A stretch of 64,000 nucleotides of DNA. It comes from Misgurnus anguillicaudatus. Lineage: Eukaryota > Chordata > Actinopteri > Cypriniformes > Cobitidae. Below the pieces are notes generated by a model. That model saw nothing but the letters and a program-made list of their open reading frames with translations, had not been told where the DNA came from and ran no database searches. Of this stretch, positions 60,549 through 64,000 are shown in pieces. Position numbers and translations under genes: made by a program. Position 1 is the first letter of the stretch. Each line of letters starts with the position of its first letter. The DNA lies in contig NC_073355.2 in the NCBI RefSeq assembly GCF_027580225.2, forward strand, positions 24,455,501-24,519,500, in the 5' to 3' direction.

Positions 60549-60869
60549 TTAAATCTAGCTTATTTTCACATAAAACAGGAATGATCAGAGTGAAAATTAT
60601 TTTCAATATTTCTATTGAGAACCCAATGCTCTAAAATGGGAACTTAGCATAGCTATTAGATGCTATGATAAAACATACAGATGATTTTAACAGCTGGCTA
60701 AGATGAACCGTATGGGGTCCGCTACTGAGCATCATGCGCTATAAAACATACAGTAAGTAAGATTCATCTACTTCAGCAGGTACAGCAGACTCAATGGTTT
60801 CTGTGCACCAGAACTTATTTCTTATCCACTTTTGCTGTTTATAATGCATCATTCCAGATGTTCCCTTAA

Positions 60870-61026
60870 AGGCGGGGTGCATGATTGTTTTGAAAAACAC
60901 TTTGGAAAAGGGAGTCGGGCCGAGTACCAAAACACACTTGTAGCCAATCAGCAGTAAGGAGCGTGTCTACTAACCAACATCGTTGCCTGGGTTGCGTATG
61001 TGTGGGACGGGTCATGCACCCCGCCT
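60870..61026. repeat. TTAA-flanked MITE (AGGCGGGGTGCATGA)
   Basis: Left AGGCGGGGTGCATGA, right TCATGCACCCCGCCT, an exact inverted pair, with TTAA at both edges (60866-60869, 61027-61030). Its interior matches the element at 24319-24560 in reverse orientation. Confidence 0.9.
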
Positions 61027-61030
61027 TTAA

Positions 61031-62880
61031 GGCACTATTTCTACCTGATCTAACATTTAAAATTACTTGAATCGGTTAAGTTAATTTAGTTAGATATTGA
61101 GTTTTTTTATAAAACATTTGCGTTACATGAAATGAACGCATTGTGTAAGAGAAGAAACTGAGAATAAACATGCTTAAATGACAACAGAATAAACAAGAGG
61201 TTTGTATGACATTTTGAAAGCAGAACTTTCTAGTAGTCTATCAACAGGCACTGCTGCTCATTCTGGCATGTCTTCATTTATTCACGTCATTATTTATTCA
61301 TCTTTCCTCTTCTACTCTGCTCGCCATTTTCAAAGTGAATTACAAAGTTTCTCTCAGTTGCCAGAAGAACAGGAGTATATGAAGACAGGGATATCATGTT
61401 CTCGCTGCAAAACTGGCCTCTCCTCGTTCAAAAGTGTCTTTCTGTAGTAGTTGTTGGTTTTTAGTACTATGTCAGCCCATTTTACACATAGTTTCACTGA
61501 AAACATTGTGTCACATCGCCCCTCCTGATCCAGCTGATGGATGCGAGATGCCAAAGAATGACAGTAATGGTGGTATGAAATGTGAGCGCGAGAAGAAATA
61601 TCTGGTTTATTTAAGCAGTGTCGCACAGTATCTTTTTGCTCTACCTTGGCTCATTGCTTGTCTCACTTTTCTGCGGCCCGTTGCCATGGGAACACAGCTG
61701 CAGCACTTGAGTCGTGAGTTGGGGAGGCTGGGGGATGCTATTTAGTAAACACGTTCGCATTTCTTCATTTGATTTAGCAAGTTGCAAGACAGAGGAGGAA
61801 AGAAACAGATTATGGTGTCTATAAGCACACCTCTGACAATGGTTTTAGCAAATAACTTGCTTTGTGTTCACTTACAAGCTTGAGCGTTTCTCATGTTGGA
61901 AGGTTTTCTCTCTCAAGCATCACTTCGTAATGCATCCAAGTCTCTCATTTGTCAGTTCTTTTTTTCTATTTATTTCATGTTGTTCATTTGGGCATTAACA
62001 CGTAATCATTTATTACACAGACTCGAGGCACATGTTCTCATACTGCATTGTTCAGCCTTGTCCATTTCTCTGTTTTTCTGAGATATTTTGAAAATCATAT
62101 TATGGTGTATCATGGTGCTCATTTGGCTTTATCTTACATCACCCTTGTTACATCACATCTGACAATTTGAATGTCATGAACAACATAAACTCACAACATG
62201 AGGGTTAAATTTGGGCGAGTAATAGGGTTCAGCATTCCAGTTGTATTATGGCAAAGTGATGGTTTTAGATGGTACACAAAACCCCCAAAAGTACCATGGT
62301 ACTACATTGTTTCTCATTTTCCATGGCAGCAACACTGCATCTGTTTAAATACCATGGTACATTTACTTCATTACCATGGTATATATCAAAGCTATTTTTC
62401 TCTAAGTGAGAAAATAGTTGGTTAAATATTATCCTTACCTTTAGTCATTGCCCAGTGCCCTAATACGGCACATGCTTTAGGACACCAGTGTCACCACCAG
62501 ATGCTGGAACATTTTTATTTTCCAATTTAAAGTCTGAAAAAACACACATTACATAACAGTATGTGCACCTTTCATACCCGAGTAAGAATATAACCCTTAG
62601 TTGACCTGTTATACATTCTTTATGCCATGATGTCAATAGTACTGATTTCAGCTGCAATATGTGGTCAACTGTTCTTGTGACGGTCATCAATATAGTCAAT
62701 TTTTAGACTAAGCAAATGGTGGCTTTGTCTAGCAGTGGTTTTGTACATTTGTTTCAATAAAAGTTTAAAATTAGGTAATTGTTACTTTGTTATTGCTACA
62801 TAATGTGTCTATAAAATAATTACACTAAAATAATTTGATCTTTCATGTCTTTATTAAACACACTCATTTAATATTCAAAA
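61031..62880. other. Intergenic DNA, no gene recognised
   Basis: No coding or RNA signal supported. Bases 62245-62400 hold several CCATGGTAC words related to the repeat at 20608-20874. Confidence 0.4.
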
Positions 62881-62883
62881 TTG

Positions 62884-64000
<1,117 letters not shown>

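Overview
The window is vertebrate nuclear DNA: spliced genes with GT-AG introns, a single-exon immediate-early gene, CpG-dense gene starts, and introns full of short DNA transposons. The repeats (TTAA-flanked elements beginning AAAGGGATAGTTCAC, hAT elements beginning CAGTGTTGGGG, Tc1-like relics, and a repeat carrying a GAGAAGGGAA-type motif with its GACGCTG block) are of kinds I associate with cyprinid fishes. A cyprinid-like teleost is an inference; no species is claimed.

Three genes are recognisable. (1) Bases 1197-27800, + strand: the 3' half of a P/Q-type calcium channel alpha-1A gene (cacna1a). It runs from the domain IV voltage sensor through the pore and the EF-hand/pre-IQ/IQ region to the C-terminal ...DDWC end. 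I place 17 coding blocks: 16 used per transcript (about 802 residues), plus the alternative member of a mutually exclusive exon pair. One of the 16 is a 39-base microexon. (2) Bases 39336-39917, - strand: intronless ier2, with a TATA box, two SRF (CArG) boxes next to Ets-like sites, and a 3' AU-rich element. (3) Bases 46448-52412, - strand: nacc1, a BTB-BEN transcriptional regulator, with five coding exons and a probable non-coding first exon in a CpG-rich block near 56.4 kb. The order CACNA1A - IER2 - NACC1 is that of human 19p13, which supports all three identifications.

Layout: 1-27.8 kb is cacna1a exons and introns; 27.8 to about 28.6 kb (possibly farther) is its 3' UTR; 30.5-37.4 kb is a stack of nested transposons; 38.6-41 kb holds a GC-rich patch with a CTCF-like site, then ier2 and its upstream region; about 42-46.4 kb is the probable nacc1 3' UTR; 46.4-56.6 kb is nacc1; 56.6-64 kb is gene-free and repeat-rich, ending in a Tc1-like element cut by the window edge.

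The most interesting signals concern splicing of the channel tail. The last coding exon has two acceptors five bases apart (GGCAG), and the second places a TAG stop directly in frame. This is the arrangement known from human CACNA1A that switches the polyglutamine-bearing tail on and off, here without the CAG repeat. Upstream, five acceptors in the tail have the NAGNAG form, each predicting a one-residue choice. No new enzymatic or defence system was found.
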